A stretch of 64,000 bases of DNA from assembly GCF_963966145.1 (NCBI RefSeq), contig NC_091046.1, forward strand, positions 46,066,001 to 46,130,000, read 5' to 3'. Position numbers and translations under genes: made by a program. Shown piece after piece: positions 46,249 to 58,869 of this stretch. The DNA comes from Tenebrio molitor. Taxonomy: Eukaryota; Arthropoda; Insecta; Coleoptera; Tenebrionidae. How positions within the stretch are numbered: the first letter of the stretch is position 1; every line of letters starts with the position of its first letter. The notes beneath the pieces are model-generated. The model saw only the letters and a list, made by a program, of their open reading frames with translations. It did no database searches and had not been told where the DNA came from.

Positions 46249-48387
46249 ACTAGTGAGAAAATATTTTTTCCTCACTAGTGCCATCTTTGCTCACTATTTT
46301 CATAGAAAAAAGTAATTTTATATCAGTAAAGGGGTCTAACAGAATCCACTTGCCAAAAGTAGAGTAAATATTTTTCTTCGATTTTTTTGTCAATGTTCTC
46401 TTTTCATGTTCATTTTTTCTATCAAACAATTTGAATAGAAGATTATTTTCTCCTATTCATTTTAGCTTTGTTGTGAAAATTCTTTTCAAATATCCCGTTT
46501 TATTTTTCACTTTTAAAATACATGACCGGTGACGAAACACGATTTTTCTTTCTTTTTCTTTGCCTCTTTTGTACCTTTAAAGCTTTATCCGTGGTAGCAT
46601 TTTAATTTTACGTCCAGTCACATTTCTACGAAAGAAGAAAAATTTCCTTGAGGGAGTGAAAGTGTGACTAAGATTTACGACGCGTTCTATAAATTAGTTG
46701 TCGATAACCAGGGCGCCCCGACAGACTCTTGCGGGACCCTCGTGGTCGCGTCCGTTTTTTGGTACAATGACTCTGTTGGGCAAGTTGGAATGCACGAGCG
46801 CACCATTTGCGGCCACTCCTTGCACTGTTGTGATTTTTAATTAAATTATATTTACAGTTGGTAATCTGATGGTGATGTCATCTTTATAGTGATTTTAAAA
46901 TAGCGAAAACGCGCTAATTGCATTAACCCAATAACAAACAGAGATTTCTAATAAATCACATGAGCTGTTTAATTAGAATTGAATAACAAATTGCAGCATT
47001 AATTGGCCACCTGGTAAACACCTATCGGAAGTAAGTTTTGATGGGCGATCGATCGTCCAGATTATGCAAATCCTGATTCCAGTAGCCGAGAGGAAGACCA
47101 AGAAACGTCCACGTTATAATGTCACCCAATTTATCAATTAAGAATTCAAATGTAATCCGTCATTGGGCTGCTGTAATTTTAATAATAATAATACAGTGTC
47201 ACTTAACCGAATACATTGTATAATTGGTTTTGATAAGGGTACGCAGTCGGCCAAAGGACTCGTGGGGCCTTTCCTCGTCACCTCGTTCCGAAGGAGGAGC
47301 TGCCCGCCTGCGTTATCATCTTAAGTGACAAATAATCACGACGCTCTCGCTCATTAATTGGTAAATGTTAGTTTTGATTTCGATTGGACGCGACGGAAAT
47401 TTTAATCAAACACTGTGTAAGGCGAAATCAGGAAACGGCGCGCCGCGCGCGCGCTCCGGGCCTATCTTAACCTCAATTAAAACGTCGAGTGCAGCTCTGG
47501 GCGAGTGTTTGACGTCAGAACTCATTGAATCTTGACAGTGTCTTCGCTCATTAGGCCGAATCTTAATTCGCCGATATATTTATATGGCCTTGGCGGAATT
47601 AGCGCGACCCAGTTGTTTTCGGCGCACTCGAGATGGACCGGCGGGACGATTTTCGGACGCGGAATGCGGACAGTCACGTGACAAGCTGTCTGAAGGTGTA
47701 GGGAGAGAGGAGAATGAGGGAAGTTAAAAGAAATATGATTTGTGGTGACTGTCAATTGGCTAGGCGAGATGAATGACGATGAGGTTAAATGAGGGGCAGA
47801 GACTTATGTAAATTGAAAGGGCGCTGGAAGAGAAGGGTTGCAAATACAGAAACTTATATTTTAAAATAATCGAAATTTCCAAAAGAACTAACGATTCATT
47901 TTAAAAAATCAACAGCTCAACCTAGAAACTTAATTGTTTCAGTTTGCTCTTCCTGATTCCATTTTTTGTATCAAAACCAAACTTAACCTTGAGCTTTTGT
48001 TATTATTTTGGTAACAGTACACTCAATTTGATGCTCCTTGTATTGATTGGCTTTAAAAATAGACAACCCAACATCTCTCTTCATCGATTGTCTCTAGTGT
48101 CATTATTTGTTTCAAAAATAAAGTAATCTCAAGCCAATCTAGCAATTACACTTATTTTTGCTCCATCATCGATAAGTTCAAGAACGCAACTCTAATAATA
48201 TTTGCAGAGAGTAAATAGCTATTTTCAATACGAGTGGGCAAAGTAGTGCATTTAATCACGAGGACGGAAGTTGGGCGTCCGAGCCGTAGGCGAGGGCCCC
48301 AACCGGACACATTTGCCCATGCGTGTTGAATCTGATTTTTTCATAATCATAAAATACATAACAGCTTTAATTACATATTAATGTTCA
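46249..48387. other. Gene-free stretch with GTCACGTGAC site
   Basis: AT-rich to 46.6 kb, then CpG-containing unique DNA. A full GTCACGTGAC palindrome lies at 47673-47682, identical to the core of the module at 16.6 kb. An octamer-like TTATGCAAATC lies near 47063. No exon supported. Confidence 0.4.
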
Positions 48388-48480
48388 GGAAGTATTTTAA
48401 AAACAGATTAAATTTTTTTTTCAGTACACCATATTTGGCGCCCTCTATCGACAAACCCGCAAAACATTCACTTTGTTCTC
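48388..48480. repeat. Dispersed fragment Z, copy 2
   Basis: Matches 46155-46248 over about 90 bases, including TATTTGGCGCCCTCTATCGA. Neither copy shows terminal inverted repeats, so the parent element is unknown. Confidence 0.7.
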
Positions 48481-51400
48481 AGTCAAATTAGGTATTTTAT
48501 CAGTGGCTCTCCTTGGTGAGCTAGAAATAAAAATAGATAGAGTGAAGCTTTTCGTTGTGGATTGAGCGTTCCGCAAGGAGCCTTGTTGGGACCATTCCTA
48601 TTTAGTGTATGTAGAAAAAAAATGTCACTTTGTTTAATTGGTGGAGTCGATCTCGTCGCCAACTGTCCAAACACTCGTTTCCTTTTATACAGCGTCAATT
48701 TTTTCGTCGTTGTTATTTTATTATTTTCTGAATGAGCGACTGGCTATAATTAAAATCGAGCGTAGCATGTCTAATTGCAATTCTTCGTTAATTGCCGTGT
48801 ACGGATGGTTAATTATCGTCGTTGTAATTATATCGGCCGGCGATAAAAACACGTCGGGACACACCTAAATGAATAATACGCCTAACGGACAACGCAATTC
48901 GGGTTTTACCAAATACGTGAGCTTTTATAAAAACTGTTCAATCACCAGACGGTCGCTTAAACAATGGGTCGCAATAACTCATTTGTGATGTTTAAGGTGG
49001 ACTTGTCCGAGTTTAATTTCTTAATTCGTCCGAATGGAATTAAGTCCGCTGATAAATCACCGGAGTGGAGGTGTTTTCCACTCAAAAATCCTGCTCACAG
49101 TACGAGAATAACGGAGTTTTTTAATTAAGCTCGGTCGGAGCCCACGTTGTGAAATTGGGACAAATGTTTTAATAAATCACAATTAACGGTTCGCGCCGGG
49201 ACAGGATGACGGATAAGAGGATGTTGGGGAAATTTGGGCGCGAGGTGGTGAAAGAGACCACTCGGGTCGAGGCTATTGTTCTGCGGTTGAAGAGGTCGAA
49301 GGCTTCCGGTTGAGTAGGTGTGGGTGCAGTGGCTGTTCGAGTGCCTCCACAAAAAAAAAACCGTTTGTCTTCATGTTTCTTCCTTTTCTCTCGAGTCTAG
49401 TGTTTTGGAAGAAACCAAAACTTAAAATTCTGCTTTTAAGGAAGAAAAAACAGAAACAACGTAAAGTGTAGAAAGAAAGATAAAGGAGTTGAAAGAGCGA
49501 ACAAGAACAACCAAACCAAACCAAACCAAAAAAAAATAATTTATTTGTAGGTACTACACAAAAAGTGCAAGAAGTACCATTCTTGTGGTCTGTTGGTCAC
49601 TTCAGATCTAGGCTTGATTGGAACCTTATTATAACATTTTTTCCCCTATGCTGTCTTAATTTACTCTAAATTCTTCAACAATCATCTGATTTAACTCATC
49701 TGTTGAAAAAGTATTTTCTACAGAAATTTTTGTATAACTATGAACTGGATGGAACCCTAAAAGACCTTTTAGCTAGTTTGGCCACTACTAAGGGCAATGA
49801 CTATACAACTTAATCTTTGTAGTTTCTCTAGCTGAAACTTTTTCATGGCTTGTAACTCGCTCAAGAGAAGAAAAGAGGAAAAAATGGAGTTCCTCAAATC
49901 ATCTTCATTGCTAACTGTTGCGCTGATAGAAAAGAATTGCCATAGAGTAGAAATTTAATTAAAGAAAGATACAAAAGACAAATCAGAAGAGAAAGAAGAA
50001 CAAAATGAGAAGTTCTTTAGACTTCTTGGTATAATTTATTGAACAATTCTGTTCCTTTTGACAATTTAGAACAGAAATTGGTGGAGCAACTCTTTTCTAG
50101 ATTTTTCAATTTCTTCTTTCCAAGAAGATTTACTTCTATTCTTGGAGTTTAGAACCTTACCGCAATTCCTTTTGGCGTCTTCTATGGCCCTTTCCTGATT
50201 TCAAGTTATCTATTATCTAAAAGAGCAAAGAAACTCATCTTTGAGACAACTTTTATGCTTGTTCCTTATGTCTCACATTCTGTTTGGCTTCCTTCTGGTT
50301 TCCACTTATCTATTACCAAAAAAACTTCAAGATATTTTTTAAGGCATTGAAGAGCAGTGAAAGGTACAAAAGACATTGCTTACAATAATTCTTAAATCAT
50401 CTACTTCTCAAGGCTTTTTTGCAAAGAGTTCTAACTTCTGGTCTTCTAGACACACTTTGGCACAAAAAACTTCTTATCTTCAAAATAATATTTTACAAAT
50501 CAAGTTTAGAAAGGTATTTTGCAAATGGGGTAATAGATAGAAGAATAAAAATGTCACAACAAATATTTAAAGAGTTTTTGAGATCGCTACAGCAAATTTT
50601 TGAATTTTTGCTCCTCTTATCTAAGTAGCACAGGTGAGCCAACTGTTTAACACTTTTACTGTTCGATACTGTTATGATAATAATGATAACAATAAATATT
50701 TATATCAAAAAGTGTGCAAATTCCAAAACGAGGAGGAAGTCGGTATTTTGGCTCAGGGGTCCGTGCTTGGTCCTTCGCGTTCCGGCAACCTTGACGCCCG
50801 TGGTGTTTGGGCGTCGTCGCTTTCCATCCGAGGCGTCAGCATTATGAAAGTGTTTGTGTGTTGTTGTTGGAAAAACAGAAATAAAGTATAATTCTTTGGA
50901 CACATATTGACCTATGTGGGTAAACTGAATTTTAATTTATGCGATAATTAAAGTAATAATGAAATGCAAACAGCTTATGAATTCTTCACTGTTCCAAATA
51001 CCTCTGGTGTTTACACAAAATTAAAAGAAACTTAAAGTAATGACGAAAGCCACAGCTGTTAATTGATGTATGACACTTCCACACTAATTAAACTGATTAT
51101 TCCAATTAACACGTCCAAGGGGAACACAATTTTGACTAAGATTGTGCCGGGAAAAAGGCATTTCTCGTAAACCCATCAATATGCTGGGTCCTACCTGGGC
51201 GTAATAAAAATAAATCCGTTTAATATTCCCGCGATGTACGAAGTGGACCAAGTGTAGGACTGGCCTAATGGCCCCGCGCGACGGACGTCACTGATTTGTG
51301 TGACTGCGTTGTGAATAATAAATTAGGAAATAATTGCGTATGTTACATGTGTTTTTCAGTGGTGGACAAGCCGAGAATTCTAATCCTGCTGTCGTTATTA

Positions 51401-51954
51401 AAAATACATTTCCTGTCAATTGCCGTCTAATTCTTCTGTCAACGAACGCCAAAATTTTTCCCCAGAAGCGAGTTCTTCGCCGCGAGATTCCTCGACTTAA
51501 TTTATTCTGATACAATTTGTTGTGGCATATTGTGGTCAACAATTACGGTAAGTTATGGTAGGCTGGTCAGGATATTCCGGTGGACGAGGACGGCGACATG
51601 GCCCCACCACCGGTGCAAAAGAGAACGCCATACTTATTAAAATACGTGTTATTGTTTCAGTCACGTTGCAGTTTCTCACGGGATCATGTACTTTATTAGC
51701 GTAATGTTATAATATAACTTTACGAATCCGTGTACTGTGCGGGAATATTCGAACATGGAAATGCGTTTTTGTTGGCTATTAAAATAGTTCTTCGCGGTTC
51801 TTTTGGTTTTTGCTGCGGAGGCGCGCCGGTGTTGCGGTCGCTGCCCAATTTCATTTTTGGACGATTCGAAGAGTGGTGCGTGTGGTTTTGCGTATGCAAA
51901 AAAGAAGAGGGAACGATTAAAAATTTACAAACATCTGGAGTCATGATTTGATTT
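48481..51954. other. Gene-free stretch
   Basis: CpG-containing unique DNA at 48.6-49.3 and 50.7-51.9 kb. An A/G- then T/C-rich low-complexity tract lies between them, with a short (CCAAA)n run at about 49508-49530. No exon, RNA gene or element ends could be supported. Confidence 0.35.
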
Positions 51955-54900
51955 TTCACCCCTATTTGGACACCACTTCTTCGAACGGTCCCCGAGGACT
52001 TGTGGGTGGCCGAAAAATTACCAAAAAATTCACACGTATACAAAAAAAGACAAGCAATCCATACCTGTAACTAGTTTCCACGTAGGCCTGCGGGTTCGAC
52101 CAATACGAAGCCTCAAAGTGTTTCCTTCCTTTCTGGAATTTCGTTCCACCCTCAATTCCGACTCTACCATTTGGAAAATCGAAAAACTAACCACATCAGT
52201 CGATTCAGAATGGCCCTGTTACCCACAAACCGACGAATTATTTTGATACGAGCACTTTTATTTTTTTATGAAATAATCCGGGGGAATATCAATTTACCAA
52301 TTTTCACATAAAATCACGAAATCCGTTATTTGTGGAGATTTTCCAGTAAAATTTGGCACACTGACGTATTTGAGCATTAAGAAGACGAAAATGAAGTTAG
52401 ATTTGAAGCAGAAGCACGAATACATTTTTTTTTTGATCGATTTTAGACTTTTTACCTGTTTCCAGGCGCCACTTCTTTTGACAGCCCACCACGAACCTAT
52501 ACTCGCTGGAAAAATTCCCAAAAAATTCACACATGTACAAAAAAAGACAAGCAATCCACCTCCGCTACTGGTTTTTACGTGGACTTGCTGGTTCGACCGT
52601 GACGAAACCCCAATTTGCCTTCATGATTTCTGCAAATTTGACTCGCAGTCGATTCCTGCTTTACGAGACGGAATATGGAAAAACTGAGTGCACCAATCGA
52701 CTCACAATGGCCTCAATACCCAGAAAACGACGCCCCATTTCGATTGGAGAATTTTTATTTTTTTAATGAAAATTTGGAGACCTCAAAAAATCTGTTTACT
52801 CCCAAAAAGGAGAAGTCTTTTATGTGAGGACATTTTTTAGTGAAATTTGGTACACTGAGGTATTGTGAGCTGAAAAAGCCAAAAATAAAGTCAGATTTAA
52901 AGTAGGGGGACAAATAAATTTTTTAGAGCGATTTTTCACTCTTGGCTGCTAACCTGATATCACCTCTTTGGGCCACTCCCCATTGACTTATCGGAACTCC
53001 AAAAATTCCAGAAAAATTCACACCTATAGAAAAAAGAACTATAAATTCGCTTCTTCTACTCATTTTCATCTAGTCCTAGTGGTCAGCCTATGGTGAAGCC
53101 TCAAATTGCCTCCTGGTGTCTCAAAATTTCCCTCATGGTTCATTCGTACTTTTCCGGAGAGAATATGGAAAAACTGACTGCGTCCGTACATTCAAAATGG
53201 CTCCATTACCCTGAAACCGACTAATCACTTCGATTGGGGAACTTTAATTTTTTTTGAGATTTTTCGGGGAGACAAAAATAAAATTTTGCCCAAAATGACG
53301 AAATTCGTTATTTGTGAAGATTTTCCGGTAAAATTTGGCTCACTGACGTATTTGAACATTAAGAAGACGAAAATGAAATCAGATTTGAAGCAGAAGCACA
53401 AATACATTTTTTTTCGATCGACTTTAGACTTTTTACCTGTTTCCAGGCGCCACATCCTTTGACAGCTCATGACAAACTTATACTCACTGGAAAAATTACC
53501 AAAAAATCCACACATGTACAAAAAAGGACAAGCAATCCATCTCCGCTACTGGTTTTTACGTGGACTTGCTGGTTCGACCGTGACGAAGCCCCAATTTGCC
53601 TTCATGATTTCTGCAAATTTGACTCGCAGTCGATTCCTGCTTTACGAAACGGAATATGGAAAAACTGAGTGCACCAATCGACTCAGAATGGCCACAATAC
53701 CCAGAAAACGACGCCCAATTTCGATTGGAGAATTTTTATTTTTTTAATAAAAATTTGGAAAAACCCCAAAAATCTGTTTACTCCCAAAAAGGAGAAATCT
53801 TTTATGTGTGGACATTTTTTAGTGAAATTTGGTACACTGAGGTATTGTGAGCTGAAAAAGCCAAAAATAAAGTCAGATTTAAAGTAGGGGGACAAATAAA
53901 TTTTTTAGAGCGATTTTTCACTCTTGGCTGCTAACCTGATATCACCTCTTTGGGCCACTCCCCATTGACTTATCGGAACTCCAAAAATTCCAGAAAAATT
54001 CACACCTATAGAAAAAAGAACTATAAATTCGCTTCTTCTACTCATTTTCATCTAGTCCTAGTGGTCAGCCTATGGTGAAGCCTCAAATTGCCTCCTGGTG
54101 TCTCAAAATTTCCCTCATGGTTCATTCGTACTTTTCCGGAGAGAATATGGAAAAACTGACTGCATCAGTCGACTCAAAATGGCCCCATTACCCTGAAACC
54201 GACTAATCATTTCGATTGGGGAACTTCAATTTTTTTTGAGATTTTTCGGGGAGACAAAAATAAAATTTTGCCCAAAATGACGAAATTCGTTATTTGTGAA
54301 GATTTTCCGGTAAAATTTGGCTCACTGACGTATTTGAACATTAAGAAGACGAAAATGAAATCAGATTTGAAGCAGAAGCACAAATACATTTTTTTTCGAT
54401 CGACTTTAGACTTTTTACCTGTTTCCAGGCGCCACATCCTTTGACAGCTCATGACAAACTTATACTCACTGGAAAAATTACCAAAAAATCCACACATGTA
54501 CAAAAAAGGACAAGCAATCCATCTCCGCTACTGGTTTTTACGTGGACTTGCTGGTTCGACCGTGACGAAGCCCCAATTTGCCTTCACGATTTCTGCAAAT
54601 TCGACTAGAAATCGATTCCTGCTTTACGAGACGGAATATGGAAAAACTAAGTGTACCAATCGATTCACAATGGTCTCAATACCCAGAAAACGACGCCCCA
54701 TTTCGATCGGAGAATTTTAATTTTTTTAATGAAAATTTGGAAAGACCTCAAAAAATTTGTTTACTCCCAAAAAGGAGAAATCTTTTATGTGTGGACATTT
54801 TTTAGCGAAATTTGGTACGCTGAGGTATTGTGAACTGACAAAGCCAAAAATAAAGTCAGATTTAAAGTAGGGGGACAAATAAGTTTTTTAGGGCGATTTT

Positions 54901-55570
54901 TCACTCTTCGCTGCTAACCTCGCACCACCTCTTTTGGACACTGCTCACTGACTTATCGGAGCTCCAAAAATTCCAGAAAAATTCACACACATAGAAAAAG
55001 GAACTGTAAATTCGCCTCTTGTACAAATTTTCATCCAGTCCTACTAGTCAGTCCACGATGAAGCTTCAAATTGCCTCCTGTTTTTTGAAAATTTCCCTCA
55101 TGGTTGATTCCTACTCTCCCGACCCAAATATGGGAAAACTGATTGCATCAGTGGACTCAAAATGGCCCCATTACCCTGAAATCGACAAATCATACCGATC
55201 GGGGAACTTAATTTTTTTTGAGATTTTTTGGGGGGGCAGAAAAATAATTTTTTTCCCAAAATGAAGAAATCCTTTATTTACTACGATTTTGCGGTGAAAT
55301 TTGGTACACTGACGTACATCACTTTGAAAAAGACAAAAGTGAAGACCGATTTGAAGTACAGAGGCAAATATTTTTTGTTGATCAGTTTTTACTTTTTTCA
55401 TTCTTTTCCAGACACCGCCATCTTTGATCGGTCACTAGAAACTCATGAAAATTTTGAAAAAATTCACACTTATACAGAAGGGAATGAAGAATCCATCTCT
55501 AGTTCTGGTTTTCATCTAGTCCTGCTGGTTCGACTATGAGGAAGCCTCAAATTGCCCTCATGATTTTTGA
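51955..55570. repeat. Higher-order array, 494/488-bp monomers
   Basis: The landmark AAATTTGG(C/T)(A/T)CACTGA and its variants start at 52349, 52843, 53331, 53825, 54313, 54808 and 55297. Spacings alternate 494, 488, 494, 488, 495, 489, so the repeating unit is an A-B dimer of 982 bp. A monomers carry GAAGACGAAAATGAA; B monomers carry AGCCAAAAATAAAGTCAGAT. Long segments of the second and third dimers (for example 52861-53150 and 53843-54132) look identical by eye. The short frames inside are repeated copies and not a protein family I know. A diverged relative lies at 3205-3880. Confidence 0.9.
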
Positions 55571-56626
55571 AAATTTCATTGTTGTCAAGTTGTGCGAAGA
55601 GGCTGAAGGAAGCGTTGCACGCGTCGGAAATAGAGACGAAACATGTAAAGGAAGCGAAAAAGACTATTTCTTTAGATTATTAATACAATGAAACCTTCAC
55701 CTCTTTTGCACCTTCACCGGAAAAAAAACATTAGTGTAGCCACGTGGTTTTAATTGTGGCTAAATTAGTAATTTTTTTTGTGTGGAGTTTGTTCCTTCCT
55801 AACGGTTGAATTTAGCCCCGATCTACTTTTCCCAAGTTGTCAAAATCCGAAACGGAAGAAGTAAAAAACCAATCAAGACATCCCGTCCACTTAATGACTC
55901 AATTACCCCTCGATTATCGATCATCTGATTGCCGCCGCTTTAATTATTGAGCAGCGAAGCCCGTTAGACTGTGTAATTGTCTTAATTAGGGGTAATTTTT
56001 GAACAATTATATCAGGATTCCGGGAACGTGTTGCAGCCAACAATCTCAATTATTCATTCGGTAATAGCTTCCTGTTGTACCACGAACAATAACATTTAAA
56101 GGAACAGGTTCCCGCCGTGGGTGGCTGCACATCAAAATTCAAGATTTACAATCCGACGTAATCACCGAAATATTATAATACTTCGGCCACATATCACCCA
56201 GCGACAAACAAAAAACACCACGGATTTACAAGAAACGGCCGCTTCGGTGGGCGATTAACGTATCCGATCTTCGCTCTTCTTCTTCTCTGTTGGTCGCGTT
56301 GTGGACGCGACGCGTCACGTGTCGTGAGCTTCCAACGACGATTGGTATAATTAAACCGTCGATGGATGGTTGCGAAGGAAAGGTCGACGTGTATTTTTCC
56401 GATCTTTTGGTTAATGCATGCTCGGGGTAATGTCGTACCATTAGTTGGTCGAAAAGATTGCCCATTTCCTTCTGGGTATGACATTAGGCGCAGAGGGAGG
56501 CGGCAGTGGCGCCGGAGAAGGGCTACCAACATACGCAAAATACGACAGTTATAAATGAAAAAAAAAAGAAATGAAGATCTCACTCTAATTGGAGGTGGAA
56601 AAATCAAAACAAAGTTGCAATCAAAT
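55571..56626. other. Gene-free stretch
   Basis: Unique, CpG-containing from 55.9 kb. GTCACGTGTCGTGA lies near 56314. The 137-codon minus-strand frame at 56194-56607 is Arg-rich without a recognisable domain. Confidence 0.35.
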
Positions 56627-57277
56627 TACACTGATTTGTGGTGGTCCCACGTGAAAATGACTCGAATGTTTTTTGTAGATTATTAGCTTCTGAACAAATT
56701 TAGTCAAGTGCAAAATTTTGCTAGGACTAGTATTTTCCAGGATAATTCCGTTAGAATGTTTGCTCGCACGACGCGACTAGCGACTAATCTGTCCAAATGC
56801 CGCCGCTCAGTTGAGCACTCATAACCAGCCACATATTTGTGACAATTTAATTATTGAGACATCATTCAATTGTTAATCGAATCCATGAGTTTTTTTTGGA
56901 TTTAAAAAAAAAATCCAGCAGGATCATTTTCACACATGAGACATTTAAGTGTCAACTTTGGAAGTCTACAACTTTTGCAATTATTGAACAATTGCAATCT
57001 TTCTCGCATCATTTTAAAGCTACTTTTATTCACTACAAAATGCTATAAAGGAAATTGCAAAATCTAACTCTCAGTTTGTCAACAAAGCTTCAACTGTACG
57101 GCGAGTTTTACGTGACTTAGTCGCTAGTCGCGTCGCGCGAGCAAACATTCCAACGACAATATCTTGAAAAGTAGTGGTCCTATCGAAATTTTGTAAATGA
57201 CCAAATTTGTTCAGAATTTAATAGTCTACAAGAAAGATTCGGGTCATTTTGGCGTAGTATTAACACAAATCGGGGTT
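56627..57277. mobile_element. Foldback transposon with TIRs of about 160 bp
   Basis: The left arm (about 56627-56790) and the reverse complement of the right arm (about 57118-57277) agree throughout: TGATTTGTG, AAAATGAC(T/C)CGAAT, TTCTGAACAAATTT and AATGTTTGCTCGC(A/G)CGACGC followed by GACTAGCGACTAA. Ends lie next to TA. The interior of about 330 bp has only broken frames. It is non-autonomous. Confidence 0.8.
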
Positions 57278-58868
57278 ATCTCATCAATACGCTGCTGTTG
57301 ACCTCCTAGATGATGTGACGCGTCAAATTACAAATTGGCGAGGAAACACTTTTCGTTTGGATTTTTTCTCTCCGTTCCATGTCTACTGGACTTAGTTGGA
57401 AATGACTAATTAAGAAAAAAATTCGAAACACTTCTATACCATTAATAATTAAAATAAGTGTTTCTCTAATAAGAAAAATAGGAAACAGAGAAGGTGGATT
57501 TTTTTTTCATTTATTATACTACATATTTGATTTTTTTTGAGATCAGTTAGTAAAGCAGTATCAGATGCTTTATTTGCTTGCTTTGCATTTTTTCTCTGCA
57601 GGTCATCTCCTGAGTTCAGAGATAAGTTTTGAAGAATCTAAGAATTTCCTCTGTGCGCCGCCGCTGCCTCAACAGCCCGCCTAGTTAGAGATGCAGCTCG
57701 CCTGCAATCCTTATACACTTTAACAAACCGCCAATCTGGTCTGGAAACGGTTGTGATTTAGTTTTGTCCCATACCGTGTCTCATGACCGCTTGTGCGATC
57801 GCCATTTGCATGCCATCCATGCAAATTAACGTCACTTTTATCATATCCGACCGTCTGCGACCAGGCCTGCGCATAATTAGTCCTTCTTTATTATCCAGCC
57901 TTATCAGCGATCAGACTCTTCCGTCTTCGGCCCCCGAAACAATAACAGTGATGTTTTGGAAGCGGCATGAATGAACAAGCGGAGGAAGTGAATGGACCAT
58001 CTTCGGTCCTCCCCGTCCACTAACACCGTGTAAGCCGTATAAGCTCGGAGGCGCAATGAACCGACACACTAATCCGCCGGCTTGTCCTGTGTCGTCCTGG
58101 CCAGGACGAAAAATTCGCCGGTGGAGGCCCCGGCGGAGATTGTCTCGCTAATAATAGGCGAGCAATTAAGGCGCACCGGGAGACGGCGAGAGTGGTCCGG
58201 CGCGATGGATGCGATAATTCAACTTTTTCCTGGGTGGTAGCGGCGCCCCTCAGGGCTCCGCTCGGGTCCCTCTCCTGTCAGAGTGACCGCTCTGACATTC
58301 GCATTTTCGGATTCGCTGAATAAACCAGCCGCCGCCGGTGCACTCCATGCGTAATGCATCGGCCCGATAGGTCGCCCCCGCGATGCGCTTCCCGGAACAG
58401 TCCGGGGATTAATTATGGAATGAATTCTCCGGTAATCAATCGCGGAACTAATAACGAACAAAGCGTCCTCTGGTGGACAATGCGATAAGCGCGCCACAAT
58501 GAGCCCCCGTCTTGCTCCCGGTCTCATTGTCATTAAACAATATCATAGTTGATACAATATGTGCCGCTGGAGCGGCCATTATGTCACGTCTAAGTCGATT
58601 GGCCATTGTCCGGGAGCTTTTGTTCTTTATATTAAGGAAGAGAGGGACTTGGCTCGTCACTCGGGAATTAAGGACCTGGTGCTTGATTTTCCGGCGGCGG
58701 CGGCGGCGAGAGGATCGGGGTGGTGTTAATAATGTAAGCGGTAATGACGGGGTGCACCGCACGAACGTCATACACCAGGTCGGAGAGTGTGAAATTCGAG
58801 GAAGCCAATTGGGTATTGATTGAGGAGGAGGGGGGGAGCGCGGCGAGAACGGCGTGCAAAAAAAAACT
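57278..58868. other. Gene-free, regulatory-looking block
   Basis: AT-rich to 57.6 kb, then CpG-rich. Contains the octamer pair at 57804-57826, CCGGCGGCGGCGGCGG at about 58690, and frames of up to 147 codons that are compositional. Confidence 0.4.
57804..57826. promoter_or_regulatory. Second inverted pair of POU octamers
   Basis: ATTTGCAT (57804-57811), seven bases, then ATGCAAAT (57819-57826): a perfect inverted pair with the opposite polarity to the pair at 1886-1905. Exact octamers on both arms are seen directly. POU-dimer binding is inferred. Confidence 0.45.
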
Positions 58869-58869
58869 A

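Noticed and set aside
53225..54833. Repeated 60-98-codon frames in the 982-bp array
   Set aside because: They repeat because the DNA repeats. 982 is not divisible by three, and the frames are interrupted differently in the diverged outer copies.
56194..56607. 137-codon Arg-rich minus-strand frame
   Set aside because: No domain. It covers a CpG-rich block and overlaps another frame on the same strand.
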